Of a stretch of DNA of 64,000 nucleotides, positions 40,318 to 48,658 are shown piece after piece. The notes beneath the pieces were generated by a model. That model made no database searches, was not told the DNA's origin, and saw only the letters and a list, made by a program, of their open reading frames with translations. Source of the DNA: Speluncibacter jeojiensis (GTDB taxonomy: Bacteria; Actinomycetota; Actinomycetes; Mycobacteriales; Mycobacteriaceae); NCBI RefSeq assembly GCF_029589495.1, contig NZ_JAAIVF010000004.1:248001-312000 (forward strand), given 5' to 3'. Position numbers and translations under genes: made by a program. Position 1 is the stretch's first letter. Each line of letters starts with the position of its first letter.

Positions 40318-42389
40318 CCGGCGTTCCCCACCTGGACGAGTTCGGCTGTCGGCGAGGCGTTCTCGCGCCGGGAGACCCAGGCGGCGATCTGCGCGACGGC
40401 GTCCGCCACCGGCACGCCGTTGATCTGGGTGCCGTCCCGGAAGCGGAAGCTCACCGCACCGGCCTCGACGTCGCGTTCGCCGGCCAGCAGCATGAACGGC
40501 ACCTTCTGGGTGGTGTGGGTGCGGATCTTCTTCTGCATCCGGTCGTCGCTGACGTCGACCTCGGCGCGGATGCCCTGCACCTTGAGCCGGCGCACGACGT
40601 CGAACAGATGCTCCTCGAACGCCTCCGCGACCGGGATGCCCACCACCTGCACGGGTGCCAGCCAGGCCGGGAACGCGCCCGCATAGTGCTCGGTGAGCAC
40701 GCCGAAGAACCGTTCGATCGACCCGAACAGCGCACGGTGGATCATCACCGGCCGGTGCTTGGCGCCGTCGGTGCCTGTGTACTCCAGCTCGAACAGCTCC
40801 GGCAGGTTGAAGTCCAGCTGAATGGTCGACATCTGCCAGTTGCGGCCGAGCGCGTCCTTGACCTGCACCGAGATCTTCGGGCCGTAGAACGCGGCCCCGC
40901 CCGGATCCGGGACCAGGTTCAGCCCCGACTCCACGCCGACCTCGCGCAGCGTCTCGGTGGCGGTCTCCCACAGTTCGTCGCTGCCGACGAACTTGTCGGG
41001 GTTCTTCGTCGACAACTCGAGGTAGTAGTCGTCGAGGCCGTAGTCCCTGAGCACGTCCAGGATGAACCGCAGCACGCTGGCCAGCTCGTCGCGCATCTGC
41101 TCGGGGGTGCAGAAGATGTGCGCGTCGTCCTGCGTCATGCCGCGCACGCGGGTGAGGCCGTGCACGACGCCGGACTTCTCGTAGCGGTAGACGGACCCGA
41201 ACTCGAACATCCGCAGCGGCAACTCGCGGTACGACCGGCCGCGCGAACGGAAGATCAGGTCGTGCATCGGGCAGTTCATCGGCTTGAGGTAGTAGTCCTG
41301 GCCCGGCTTGCGCACGGTGCCGTCCTCGTTGAGTTCCTCGTCGATGTGCATCGCCGGGAACATGCCGTCGCGGTACCAGTCGAGGTGACCGGACACTTCG
41401 TACAGGTGCCCCTTGGTGATGTGCGGGGTGTTGACGAAGTCGTACCCGGCCTCGACGTGCCGCTGCCGCGAGTAGTTCTCCATCTCCTGGCGGATGATGC
41501 CACCCCGGGGGTGGAACACCGGCAGTCCGGAACCGAGCTCGTCGGGGAACGAGAACAGGTCGAGCTCCGCTCCCAGCTTGCGGTGGTCGCGCCGCTCGGC
41601 CTCGGCGAGCAGCTCGAGGTGCTGCTCGAGCGCCTCCGCCGACTCCCACGCGGTGCCGTAGATGCGCTGCAGGTCGGCGTTGTTCTGGTCGCCGCGCCAG
41701 TACGCGGCGGAACTCCGGGTGATCTTGAACGCCGGGATGAACTTGGTGGTCGGGATGTGCGGGCCGCGGCACAGGTCCTTCCAGATCACCTCGCCGGTGC
41801 GCGGGTTGAGGTTGTCGTAGATGGTCAGCTCCTTGCCGCCGACCTCCATGACCTCCGGATCGTCAGAAAGCGACTTGTCGCCTTTGTCACTGATGAGTTC
41901 GAGCTTGAACGGCTCGTCCTTCAGCTCCTCGCGGGCGTCGTCCAGGTCCTCGACGACGCGGCGGGAGAAGCGCTGCGCGTCCTTGACGATCTTCTTCATC
42001 CGCTTCTCGAGGCGGGCGAGGTCCTCGGGCGTGAACGGCTCCGCGACCTGGAAGTCGTAGTAGAAGCCGTTCTCGATCGGCGGGCCGATGCCCAGCTTCG
42101 CCTCGGGGAACTCCTGCTGGACCGCCTGCGCGAGCACGTGCGCACAGGAGTGCCGGATGACGCTGCGGCCGTCCTCGGTGTTCGCCGCGACCGCCTCGAC
42201 CTCGGTGTCGGTCTCCGGAGTCCAGGACAGGTCCTTGAGGCCTTCCGCGTCGCGGACGACGACGATCGCGTCGGCGCCCTTTCCTGGCAGGCCTGCCTCG
42301 CGCACCGCAGCGCCCGCTGTGGTGCCGGCCGGCACCGTCACGCGAACGGCGGGCTCGAGGGCACTGGCGGCATCGGATCCGGCTGACAC
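40314..42389 (-). CDS. thrS: Threonyl-tRNA synthetase
   Basis: 691 residues. N-terminal TGS domain (about 15-80), editing-type second domain with [34 protein letters not shown], class II core with [14 protein letters not shown] and the zinc ligands in [14 protein letters not shown], and a C-terminal anticodon domain ([15 protein letters not shown]). It heads the thrS-HIT-pgsA-patA-pimA-NUDIX run, in which nearly every junction overlaps by 4-7 nt. No T-box leader was seen in the ~100 nt upstream. Confidence 0.97.
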   Translation of the reverse strand: MSAGSDAASALEPAVRVTVPAGTTAGAAVREAGLPGKGADAIVVVRDAEGLKDLSWTPETDTEVEAVAANTEDGRSVIRHSCAHVLAQAVQQEFPEAKLGIGPPIENGFYYDFQVAEPFTPEDLARLEKRMKKIVKDAQRFSRRVVEDLDDAREELKDEPFKLELISDKGDKSLSDDPEVMEVGGKELTIYDNLNPRTGEVIWKDLCRGPHIPTTKFIPAFKITRSSAAYWRGDQNNADLQRIYGTAWESAEALEQHLELLAEAERRDHRKLGAELDLFSFPDELGSGLPVFHPRGGIIRQEMENYSRQRHVEAGYDFVNTPHITKGHLYEVSGHLDWYRDGMFPAMHIDEELNEDGTVRKPGQDYYLKPMNCPMHDLIFRSRGRSYRELPLRMFEFGSVYRYEKSGVVHGLTRVRGMTQDDAHIFCTPEQMRDELASVLRFILDVLRDYGLDDYYLELSTKNPDKFVGSDELWETATETLREVGVESGLNLVPDPGGAAFYGPKISVQVKDALGRNWQMSTIQLDFNLPELFELEYTGTDGAKHRPVMIHRALFGSIERFFGVLTEHYAGAFPAWLAPVQVVGIPVAEAFEEHLFDVVRRLKVQGIRAEVDVSDDRMQKKIRTHTTQKVPFMLLAGERDVEAGAVSFRFRDGTQINGVPVADAVAQIAAWVSRRENASPTAELVQVGNAG

Positions 42390-42490
42390 AGCTGAAATCT
42401 CCTTCGTCTACGGGCACGGCGCTACATACCTGGCAGCTACCGGTCGGTTCTGATCGTATCCGCCGCCTCTCGCGGCGCCGCCCGGCGACC

Positions 42491-43237
42491 TCAGCGTGGT
42501 CGTCCGAGTATCCGGGCGCGCTCGTCCGGGTGGCGCCGTGGACAACTCGCACAGCGGTCGGCGAGCCCTGTCTGATCGATGAGACAACACGAGTTGCGGC
42601 GGCAGATCAGGCGCGACCGGTCCGCCCCGCCGACGTCGACGAACCGCGGGGTCGGCAGCGGTACACCGATGCCCTCCGCCAACGCGAGCGCCACATCACG
42701 CCCCCGCCGTTGGTCGCCGAGTGCCCGGCCTGCCTCCAGCCCCCGGTTGGCCAGAGAGTCCGATGCGACCGCCCACAGCGCCGGCTCTCGCGCACCGCTC
42801 ACCCGAGCCAGGGATTCGATGATCGAGGCCAGTGCCCCGTGCCACGCGCCGCCGGCACGCGCCACGTCGTGATCGGACTCCCCCGGCGTTCGGCCCGGCA
42901 GCGTTCGCTCCGGGCGGGCCGCCAGCAGCATGCCGTGATCGTCCACGTACACCGCGGTGCGCGCCGGATCGGGGTCAAGCCACACACCGCAGGCCAACCG
43001 GACCCCGAGCGACGCCCCGAGGAGCGTCGAGCTCGCCGAGTACCACCACAGCGTCCCGCTCACCCTGCCTTCCGCGCCGGCCCACCGCCGGGACGTGTCG
43101 GCGACCCGCGCAGCCAGCCACTGCCGATCGGTGAGCACCGATCCGGCGCTGCGACGGCCGGTCGGGGTGAAGGACGCGGCGAGACCGGGGACCCGCCCGG
43201 CGGTGTGCGCATAGAGCGGTTCGACCGTCACCGGCAC
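42491..43237 (-). CDS. FhuF-like (2Fe-2S) siderophore-iron reductase family protein
   Basis: 248 residues, GTG start (a second GTG lies 6 nt in). The C-terminus has the FhuF cluster: CC (217-218), ten residues, C (229), two residues, C (232). Upstream parts (RVSGTLWWYSASSTLLGASLG) fit the FhuF C-terminal domain family. Such proteins release iron from ferric siderophores. No siderophore gene is nearby. It ends about 100 nt before thrS. Confidence 0.8.
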   Translation of the reverse strand: MPVTVEPLYAHTAGRVPGLAASFTPTGRRSAGSVLTDRQWLAARVADTSRRWAGAEGRVSGTLWWYSASSTLLGASLGVRLACGVWLDPDPARTAVYVDDHGMLLAARPERTLPGRTPGESDHDVARAGGAWHGALASIIESLARVSGAREPALWAVASDSLANRGLEAGRALGDQRRGRDVALALAEGIGVPLPTPRFVDVGGADRSRLICRRNSCCLIDQTGLADRCASCPRRHPDERARILGRPR

Positions 43238-43305
43238 AGCCTGTCACGCGCGACGCACGCGCGGTGACCGGTCGGGCCGGGTGACGTGGGCCGGCCGAGC
43301 GCACG

Positions 43306-43338
43306 AAAAAAGGCCCTTCGACGACTGCCGAAGGGCCT
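43306..43338 (-). terminator. Rho-independent terminator after tRNA-Val(CAC)
   Basis: On the minus strand a perfect 10-bp stem (AGGCCCTTCG with its complement, 43329-43338/43311-43320), 8-nt loop, then six T. It follows the tRNA gene by about 40 nt. Confidence 0.85.
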
Positions 43339-43378
43339 GGGATCCACTCGCGCGATCGACGCCACGAAGCGAATTCGG

Positions 43379-43450
43379 TGGTCCCGGCTGGGATCGAACC
43401 AGCGACCTCCCCGGTGTGAACGGGACGCTCTTCCACTGAGCCACGGGACC
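43379..43450 (-). tRNA. tRNA-Val(CAC)
   Basis: 72 nt. Acceptor stem GGTCCCG/CGGGACC pairs fully, T-arm GGTTCGATCCC, anticodon loop TTCACAC with CAC. Reads GTG. It has its own terminator and lies opposite to the tRNA cluster that follows. Confidence 0.93.
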
Positions 43451-43730
43451 GTGCATGTCCGCCGCGCATCTGACGCTCGCGGCCGAACGACGAAAAACGT
43501 AGCACGCCCGCACGCCGGACCAAAAACCCGGCCGAAAGCCCCAGCTCACGACCCGCACCGCGGAAAGCCGGCCCCACTCCACGGTGGCGGCGACCCACAC
43601 TCCCCACGCGGGTCTGTCCGGCGCCGCGTTGGTCTCGGTTTCCCGCCGTGAACAGCCGATTTGGCGGCTCACCGCCGGTTCCGCTAATGTTCCTCTCGCA
43701 GCACGGAGCGGCAACGCCTCGTGAGCAAAT

Positions 43731-43803
43731 GCGGATGTAGCGCAGCTGGTAGCGCATCACCTTGCCAAGGTGAGGGTCGCGGGTTCGAATCCCGTCATCC
43801 GCT
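43731..43803 (+). tRNA. tRNA-Gly(GCC), copy 1
   Basis: 73 nt. Acceptor GCGGATG/CATCCGC, T-arm GGGTTCGAATCCC, anticodon loop TTGCCAA with GCC. A possible -10 (TAATGT, about 43685) lies upstream. Confidence 0.95.
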
Positions 43804-43828
43804 CGACAGGGTTGGACAAGGCCCTTGC

Positions 43829-43899
43829 GGTGGAGTGGCCGAGTGGTGAGGCAACGGCCTGCAAAGCCGTGCACACGGGTTCGATTCCCGTCTCCACCT
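43829..43899 (+). tRNA. tRNA-Cys(GCA), copy 1
   Basis: 71 nt. Acceptor GGTGGAG/CTCCACC, anticodon loop CTGCAAA with GCA, T-arm GGGTTCGATTCCC. Confidence 0.94.
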
Positions 43900-43910
43900 C
43901 TGCAGAACGA

Positions 43911-43982
43911 GCGCGATTAGCTCAGCGGGAGAGCGCTTCCCTGACACGGAAGAGGTCACTGGTTCAATCCCAGTATCGCGCA
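43911..43982 (+). tRNA. tRNA-Val(GAC), copy 1
   Basis: 72 nt. Acceptor GCGCGAT/ATCGCGC, anticodon loop CTGACAC with GAC, T-arm TGGTTCAATCCCA. The next three bases are CCA, so the 3' end is encoded in this copy. Confidence 0.95.
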
Positions 43983-43994
43983 CCAGTTTTCGAA

Positions 43995-44024
43995 AGCCGG
44001 ACATCCTCGGGTGTCCGGCTTTTT
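43995..44024 (+). terminator. Rho-independent terminator after tRNA cluster 1
   Basis: 9-bp perfect stem AGCCGGACA/TGTCCGGCT with an 8-nt loop, followed by TTTT. Shows that cluster 1 is a closed transcription unit. The next ~190 nt to the second cluster hold no gene that I can support. Confidence 0.85.
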
Positions 44025-44237
44025 CGTGTTCGGATCCCCTGCGACGTCTCGCGCGCCCCTCGCGGCGGCCCGCCGGCGCGTCCACCACCCGCCTCCCTCG
44101 CCCCGCACGGCCCGCGCGTCCCGCAGACCTGCAGGCCGCCCCCATCGTCGCAGGTCAGCAGGACGAATTGTTCTCCGGGCCTGCCGTAGGCTATGGTTTC
44201 CCTCGCGTCACAGAGCGGCAACGCCTCGTGAGCAAAT

Positions 44238-44310
44238 GCGGATGTAGCGCAGCTGGTAGCGCATCACCTTGCCAAGGTGAGGGTCGCGGGTTCGAATCCC
44301 GTCATCCGCT
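44238..44310 (+). tRNA. tRNA-Gly(GCC), copy 2
   Basis: Identical to copy 1 over its 73 nt. A possible -10 (TATGGT, about 44192) lies upstream, in the same place relative to the gene as in copy 1 but in different surrounding sequence. Confidence 0.95.
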
Positions 44311-44335
44311 CGACAGGGTTGGACAAGACCCTTGC

Positions 44336-44406
44336 GGTGGAGTGGCCGAGTGGTGAGGCAACGGCCTGCAAAGCCGTGCACACGGGTTCGATTCCCGTCT
44401 CCACCT
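44336..44406 (+). tRNA. tRNA-Cys(GCA), copy 2
   Basis: Identical to copy 1 over its 71 nt. Confidence 0.94.
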
Positions 44407-44417
44407 CTGCAGAACGA

Positions 44418-44489
44418 GCGCGATTAGCTCAGCGGGAGAGCGCTTCCCTGACACGGAAGAGGTCACTGGTTCAATCCCAGTATCGCGCA
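44418..44489 (+). tRNA. tRNA-Val(GAC), copy 2
   Basis: Identical to copy 1 over 72 nt, but the following bases are CCG, so here the CCA end is not encoded and must be added. Confidence 0.95.
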
Positions 44490-44498
44490 CCGGACAAG

Positions 44499-44537
44499 GC
44501 AGTGAGGGCACCCGAACCGGGTGCCCTCACTGCTTTC
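44499..44537 (+). terminator. Rho-independent terminator after tRNA cluster 2
   Basis: 15-bp perfect stem (44499-44513/44519-44533) with loop GAACC and then TTTCT. Different in sequence from the terminator of cluster 1, so the duplication stopped just inside the tRNA end. Confidence 0.85.
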
Positions 44538-44612
44538 TCGTGCCTCTGCCTTCTTTCTGCCGAGCCAGTCGATTTCCCGTTCGTACCTCGGGGTTCATGT
44601 GCGTCGCCAGGT

Positions 44613-44885
44613 TCACACCTCCAGATGCGCGGGCACGTGTGTGCTCGCCTCGATGTCCTCTACGGTGGCCATGATCAGCCTGTGCGCGAGGTCGGACAGT
44701 GCCCGCGCTGCCGCCAGTTCGTCACCGATCTGCGGCACTTCCGAATCATCGGGGTTGCGCCGCGCCACGCCCTCGCCGGCGATCGATGTCACCATCGACG
44801 CCCGGTCCAGCGTGGCCTGTGCGTGCGTCCTGCGGTCGAGTTCGTTGATCTCGATCGTGACCGTCCACTTCTTGGGGTTGGCCAT
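44613..44885 (-). CDS. DUF1876 protein, Rv1738-like
   Basis: 90 residues, ATG 44885 with CTGGAGG upstream. WTVTIEINELDRRTHAQATL opens a small alpha/beta fold, then GVARRNPDDSEVPQIGDELAAARALSDLAHRL and VEDIEASTHVPAHL. This matches Rv1738 of M. tuberculosis, a DosR-regulated protein whose fold resembles ribosome hibernation factors. No DosR box was identified upstream. It lies 87 nt downstream of the LeuA-like gene and could be read through from it. Confidence 0.88.
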   Translation of the reverse strand: MANPKKWTVTIEINELDRRTHAQATLDRASMVTSIAGEGVARRNPDDSEVPQIGDELAAARALSDLAHRLIMATVEDIEASTHVPAHLEV

Positions 44886-44972
44886 CGCGAGCCTCCAGGT
44901 TCTCTCGAATCCCTCCTTGATTGGACTCCGCGCGACGGCGCATCACAAGGGGTCCAGCCGGAGCGGCCGAGC

Positions 44973-45455
44973 TCAGCCCTGCAGTCGGTTGGCACCGGCG
45001 ACGAGCGCGCGCAGCGAGGACTCCTCACCGCTGCCGGCCAGACCCATCGCCCACCGCCGGCGGCCCTCGTGCTCACACTCGACGAAGGTCGCCGTGCCGT
45101 CACTGGTCTGCTGCTGGTGGAACTGGAGGATCTCCAGGCCGAAACCGGCATCGGAGAGCATCGCGGTCATCGCCGAGATGGCGCCGGGTGCCGTTGCCGC
45201 GACGGTGCGGATGGATCCGTCCATCCCGAGGGTCGCGTTGTACCGGCGAAGCCCCGACGCCTCGCCGGCTGCGGTGCTCCAGGAGCCCAGCCGGACCGGC
45301 CCGGAGCTGCGGGAATAGGTGGAGGCGAAGGTCTGCCAGTCCATGCTCGCCGCCTCCTCGCGCAGTGAACGCGGCAGCGGCTTGCCGTAGCGCGCGGAGA
45401 AGGGATCACGACGGGTCTGCGGCGACTGGTCAGACGAGTGAGTGATGGCGTTCAT
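44973..45455 (-). CDS. Solitary 2-isopropylmalate synthase (LeuA) C-terminal allosteric domain protein
   Basis: 160 residues. It follows the end of LeuA: YGKPLPRSLREEAASMDWQTF resembles the linker (mycobacterial LeuA has LPRRLQIEFSQ), then the leucine-binding dimer domain with ATLGMDGSIRTVAATAPGAI, MLSDAGFGLEILQFHQQ, TATFVECE and a final ESSLRALVAGANRL (LeuA: TASLRAVVSAVNRA). The catalytic TIM barrel is wholly missing, so it cannot make isopropylmalate; it may bind leucine, or pair with full LeuA. The usual GxGNGP turn is replaced by TAAT(A)PGA. A leader peptide and hairpins lie upstream. Confidence 0.75.
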   Translation of the reverse strand: MNAITHSSDQSPQTRRDPFSARYGKPLPRSLREEAASMDWQTFASTYSRSSGPVRLGSWSTAAGEASGLRRYNATLGMDGSIRTVAATAPGAISAMTAMLSDAGFGLEILQFHQQQTSDGTATFVECEHEGRRRWAMGLAGSGEESSLRALVAGANRLQG

Positions 45456-45483
45456 CTTCGGTGGTCTTCCTGACGAGAGGGGA

Positions 45484-45526
45484 GGACCGACCCATAGCTC
45501 AACGACCCGCAGCGAGGGGCCGGTCC
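45484..45526 (-). promoter_or_regulatory. Attenuator-type hairpin after the leader peptide
   Basis: In the transcript, a 10-bp stem (45517-45526 with 45484-45493; nine Watson-Crick pairs and one G-U) begins 3 nt after the leader stop codon. The 5' arm can instead pair with the end of the leader (GGGGTC with GACC, then GGGG with CCCC), so two exclusive structures are possible. No U-tract follows the hairpin, so control may be of ribosome access to the gene at 45455. Confidence 0.45.
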
Positions 45527-45529
45527 GAA

Positions 45530-45571
45530 TCAGACCCCGCTACGGCGGTGAACTACGAGAAGACGCTTCAT
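45530..45571 (-). CDS. Putative leader peptide, 13 residues, Leu/Val-containing
   Basis: The frame reads MKRLLVVHRRSGV and stop: two Leu and three Val in 13 residues, with LLVV together. The ATG is only 8 nt from a -10 element, so the mRNA should be leaderless, as reported for actinobacterial amino-acid leader peptides. It lies 74 nt upstream of the LeuA-domain gene. No other role for such a short frame is apparent. Confidence 0.5.
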   Translation of the reverse strand: MKRLLVVHRRSGV

Positions 45572-45579
45572 GGGCGGCA

Positions 45580-45608
45580 ATGTTAGCCGCCCGTCTCTAC
45601 GGAAGCAA
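45580..45608 (-). promoter_or_regulatory. Promoter of the leader/LeuA-domain transcript
   Basis: Minus strand: -35 TTGCTT (45603-45608), exactly 17 nt spacer, -10 TAACAT (45580-45585). The -10 sits in the loop of a GGGCGGC/GCCGCCC inverted repeat (45572-45592), which could be an operator. Transcription would begin at or next to the leader ATG. Confidence 0.5.
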
Positions 45609-45747
45609 TGTCTGGGGTCGCCACACCGCTCGCTCTCGTAGCCCTCATTCGAGGGTGCGCCCGATTCGGCGCGAGCGGTACCCCTACCAGGGGTGGAATG
45701 TCGCCCCACTCCACATCGTCCCTGCGGCACCGGCACCCGAGGCCGGG

Positions 45748-46548
45748 TCAGTCCTCGGCCAAATACAGCGCCACCCGGTCGATGCGGCGCGCGGTGAACT
45801 CCAGCAACGCGACCCCGGACCGCTCCCCCGCCCGCACCGACGCGGTCACCGAGTTGCCTGCTGAGAGGAATTTGCTCCATTCGAATTCCCCTCCCCGCGC
45901 GACGAATTCGGCGACCGGCACCGTGGTGCCGGATGGAAGCTCAAGTCGCGCGCGGCCGGAGAGCGCCGAGGCGACCCCGTCCGCATCGCCGCGCCCCAGC
46001 GCCGCCGAAAGCCCCTCCGCGGTCCGCTTACCCGCGGCCCCGGCCCGGCGCAGGCCCCGCAGGAACCCGAGCGTGCCACCGACCCCCTGGTTGGACAGCA
46101 ACTGCGGCGTGAGCTTGAGCGACGCCGACAGACCCGGCATGCCGGCCCGCGCGAGTTGCGCGAGCATCGTCGGCAACTCCCAGTACGCGGCGAGCAGCCC
46201 GATCTTGAGCGAGCCGTGCTCCTCGACCATGTCGTAGCGCAGGTGCATCGGCACGTGCAACGTCACGCCGGTCGACATCGTGGTCGCGATCGTCACGTCG
46301 CGGAACACCGTCGAACCGCACACCACGTCGTGCGCGACGTCGAAGACGATCGTGTTCGGTCCGATGAACGTGTCGTAGAACCGTCCGATCGCCTCGCGGC
46401 CCCGATGCGGCGTCGAACCGACCGGATCGTTGACGATCGCGTTGCGCGCCATCAGGTCCAGCCAGGCGGACCGGTCGTGCACGGCCACCGCGGCGGGCGA
46501 GGCCGCCACCGTCTGCAACAACTGCTCGGCGGTCGGCCGTGATGCCAT
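45748..46548 (-). CDS. Two-part NTF2-like protein
   Basis: 266 residues from ATG 46548. The N-terminal half is NTF2-like (DRSAWLDLMARNAIVNDPVGSTPHRGREAIGRFYDTF), with a strand TLHVPMHLRYDMVEEHGSLKIGLLAAYWEL; a linker with a Leu/Ala-rich helix follows, and the C-terminal ~90 residues (LSAALGRGDADGVASALSGRARLELPSG) look like a second, shorter NTF2-like unit. A steroid isomerase-like activity is possible but unproven. The frame stays open to 46929 but lacks support there. Diverges from the epoxide-hydrolase-like gene. Confidence 0.75.
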   Translation of the reverse strand: MASRPTAEQLLQTVAASPAAVAVHDRSAWLDLMARNAIVNDPVGSTPHRGREAIGRFYDTFIGPNTIVFDVAHDVVCGSTVFRDVTIATTMSTGVTLHVPMHLRYDMVEEHGSLKIGLLAAYWELPTMLAQLARAGMPGLSASLKLTPQLLSNQGVGGTLGFLRGLRRAGAAGKRTAEGLSAALGRGDADGVASALSGRARLELPSGTTVPVAEFVARGGEFEWSKFLSAGNSVTASVRAGERSGVALLEFTARRIDRVALYLAED

Positions 46549-46731
46549 GGGGTGGTGCGCCTTTCGGTCGGGCGGAGGACTGTCGCGTCGAGCGGTCGAG
46601 TCGCGGAGTTGCCGGACCGGCGACCGCGGGAATCGGCGCCGCCCCGACCGATCCACCGGCAACCCTATGCGGCGGAGCAGTTTTACGCGACGATCGGTGG
46701 GAAAACGATCACTGCAACACGGAGAGGCCTC

Positions 46732-47103
46732 ATGCAGACCCCTGAACAACTCGTCACCGAATTCTGTGCGCGCTGGACCGACGCCGACGCGGCCACCTTG
46801 AGCGAGTACTTCACCGAGGACGCGATCTACCACAACATCCCGATGGAACCGCTCGAGGGGAAGGCGGCCATCCGCACGTTCCTCGACGGCTTCCTCGCGT
46901 CGTTCGAGGGGATCGAGTTCCAGGTCCACCGGCAGGCCGCGAACGGCGCAGTGGTGATGAACGAGCGCACCGACGTGTTGCGCGGGGCCGGAAGGTCCAC
47001 CCCGATCCAGGTGATGGGGGTCTTTGAGGTGCGCGACGGCAAGATCGCCGCCTGGCGGGACTATTTCGACATGGCCGCGGTCACCGCGGCGTTTTCGGGC
47101 TGA
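46732..47103 (+). CDS. Limonene-1,2-epoxide hydrolase family protein
   Basis: 123 residues from ATG 46732 with GGAGAGG upstream. The catalytic Asp-Arg-Asp set of this family is visible: Arg79 and Asp81 in MNERTDVL, Asp110 in AAWRDYFD. Together with SEYFTEDAIYHNIPMEPLEG it is like EphG (Rv2740), which accepts sterol or lipid epoxides. A small cone-fold enzyme with no membrane part. Another NTF2-fold gene lies head-to-head with it, so the pair may work on the same class of lipids. Confidence 0.88.
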   Translation: MQTPEQLVTEFCARWTDADAATLSEYFTEDAIYHNIPMEPLEGKAAIRTFLDGFLASFEGIEFQVHRQAANGAVVMNERTDVLRGAGRSTPIQVMGVFEVRDGKIAAWRDYFDMAAVTAAFSG

Positions 47104-47269
47104 TCCGCCCGCACGTCACCGCTGACCTCGCGGAATTTCTCCGCTACCCTGGTCTGCAGCGGCCGATGCTCCATTCCCCCCGAGGCGCGGCCGCAGCCCC
47201 CGCCGTCCCCCTCCCCCTGTGGACGACGGGGGCGTCCTCGTCTCCGGGGTGGGCGATCACCCCACGAAC

Positions 47270-47312
47270 GCGATTGGGCGGCACCGGCCGAAAGCCGGTG
47301 CCGCCCAATCGC
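47270..47312. terminator. 19-bp perfect hairpin between convergent genes
   Basis: Arms 47270-47288 and 47294-47312 are perfectly complementary, loop CGAAA. It lies between the stops of the epoxide-hydrolase-like gene and the desaturase gene and should work for both. No U-tract. The rest of this 228-nt gap holds nothing I can support. Confidence 0.7.
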
Positions 47313-47331
47313 GCTCGCGTTCCCGCTCGGG

Positions 47332-48537
47332 TCAGCCGGCCTTGCGCAGCGCGCTGCGCAGCCCGCGGCGACGGCCCGAGGCCTCGTCGACGACCAGTTC
47401 GCGGCGCTCGGCGAACCGACGCTCGGACGACGTCTCCGGAGCGGCGTCGGCCGACGCCTTCAGGTACTTGTCCGGCAGCGACAGCTTCGCGATCGTCCGC
47501 CACGTCTGCAGGTACTGCTTGGGCAGCGAACCGGTCGTGTAGGGCAGGTCGTACTGCGCGCAGAGCGCCTTCACTCGCACCGAGATCTCGCGCAGCCTGT
47601 TGCTCGGCAGGTCCGGGAACAGGTGGTGCTCGATCTGGTAGCTCAGGTTGCCGGTCATGAAGTCCATCACCTTGCCGCCCGAGATGTTCGCCGAACCGAG
47701 CATCTGACGCAGGTACCACTCGTCGTGCGACTCGTTGTCGTAGTCGGCCTTGGTGAACTTCTCCGCGCCGTCCGGGAAGTGCCCGCAGAAGATCACCGCG
47801 TTGGTCCACACATTGCGGATCAGGTTCGCCGTCATGTTCGCGGTCAGCGTGGACTTCCATGCCTTACCGGTCAGCGCCGGGTAGATGACGTAGTCCTTGG
47901 CCACCTGGCGTCCGACCTTGGCGCCGACCTCCTTGGCCTGCCGCTTGAACAGCGCCTTGTCCTTGCGCCCCTTGACGACCTTGCCGATCTCGAGGTGCTG
48001 GGCCGCAACGCCCCACTGGAACAGCGCGGAGAGCAGGCCGTTGTAGACGACGTTGCCGTAGTTGAACGGCTTCCAGCGCTGGTCACGCGTGACGCGCAGC
48101 AGACCGTAGCCCACGTCGTCGTCCATCCCGACGACGTTCGTGTACTTGTGGTGGATGTAGTTGTGGGTCTGCTTCCAGTGGGCCGACGGGCCGGTGATGT
48201 CCCACTCCCAGCCGGTCGAGTGGATCTCCGGATCGTTCATCCAGTCCCACTGACCGTGCATCACATTGTGGCCGATCTCCATGTTCTCGACGATCTTGGC
48301 CGTGCCGAGCATGCCGGCGCCGAGCAGCCACAGCGGGCGCTTTCGACTGCCCAACAGCACAATTCGGCCGCCGATCTCGAGCGTCCGCTGGAAACGGATG
48401 GTGTTGCGGATGTATCGCGCATCGCGCTCACCGCGGGACTCCTCGATGTCCCGCCGGATCGCATCGAGTTCTTGCCCCAGCTCCGCCACGTCGGCGTCGC
48501 TGAGGTGCGCGAACTCCTTGATGTCGGTGATTGCCAC
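47332..48537 (-). CDS. Membrane acyl-CoA desaturase (DesA3-like)
   Basis: 401 residues. The three His boxes are complete: HNVMH (90-94), HNYIHH (125-130) and QIEHH (301-305); these hold the di-iron centre. Hydrophobic segments lie around 65-85 and 165-180 and near 215-255. It inserts a double bond (delta-9 in the DesA3 family) into long acyl-CoA, working with a ferredoxin reductase that is not in this window. A dyad in the upstream divergent gap may be the operator. The last ~35 residues are basic and unstructured. Confidence 0.9.
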   Translation of the reverse strand: MAITDIKEFAHLSDADVAELGQELDAIRRDIEESRGERDARYIRNTIRFQRTLEIGGRIVLLGSRKRPLWLLGAGMLGTAKIVENMEIGHNVMHGQWDWMNDPEIHSTGWEWDITGPSAHWKQTHNYIHHKYTNVVGMDDDVGYGLLRVTRDQRWKPFNYGNVVYNGLLSALFQWGVAAQHLEIGKVVKGRKDKALFKRQAKEVGAKVGRQVAKDYVIYPALTGKAWKSTLTANMTANLIRNVWTNAVIFCGHFPDGAEKFTKADYDNESHDEWYLRQMLGSANISGGKVMDFMTGNLSYQIEHHLFPDLPSNRLREISVRVKALCAQYDLPYTTGSLPKQYLQTWRTIAKLSLPDKYLKASADAAPETSSERRFAERRELVVDEASGRRRGLRSALRKAG

Positions 48538-48658
48538 CGGCTGACTCCTCAGAATTGGTCAGGGCCGAAATCCAGCCTTGCGAATCTGGCTCTCGAAATA
48601 CCGTGGGGCAGCGCGACTGCTGACGATCGGTCTCGTCGCGAACCCCGGCTACGCCATC

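Larger units (their letters stand above)
43706..43984. repeat. 279-bp tRNA-cluster repeat, copy 1
   Basis: From GAGCGGCAACGCC to the end of the Val tRNA, this segment is repeated at 44213-44491 with one difference seen (GACAAGGCCC against GACAAGACCC). The copies are 507 nt apart and in the same direction. Each holds tRNA-Gly, tRNA-Cys and tRNA-Val. Confidence 0.92.
44213..44491. repeat. 279-bp tRNA-cluster repeat, copy 2
   Basis: Second copy of the segment at 43706-43984, with one base change seen between the Gly and Cys genes. Upstream and downstream flanks are unrelated to those of copy 1. Confidence 0.92.

Noticed and set aside
42390-42490. Possible T-box riboswitch before thrS
   Set aside because: No specifier stem or T-box sequence is visible in this short gap.
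44025-44212. A gene between the two tRNA clusters
   Set aside because: Short frames there are Arg/Pro-rich shadows; a terminator precedes and a tRNA promoter follows.
43706-44491. tRNA repeat as an integrase attachment site (att)
   Set aside because: The repeat covers three whole tRNA genes and no integrase or phage gene lies between the copies.
47144-47331. Small open frames around the 19-bp hairpin
   Set aside because: They consist mostly of the inverted repeat and low-complexity sequence; no start with a ribosome site.
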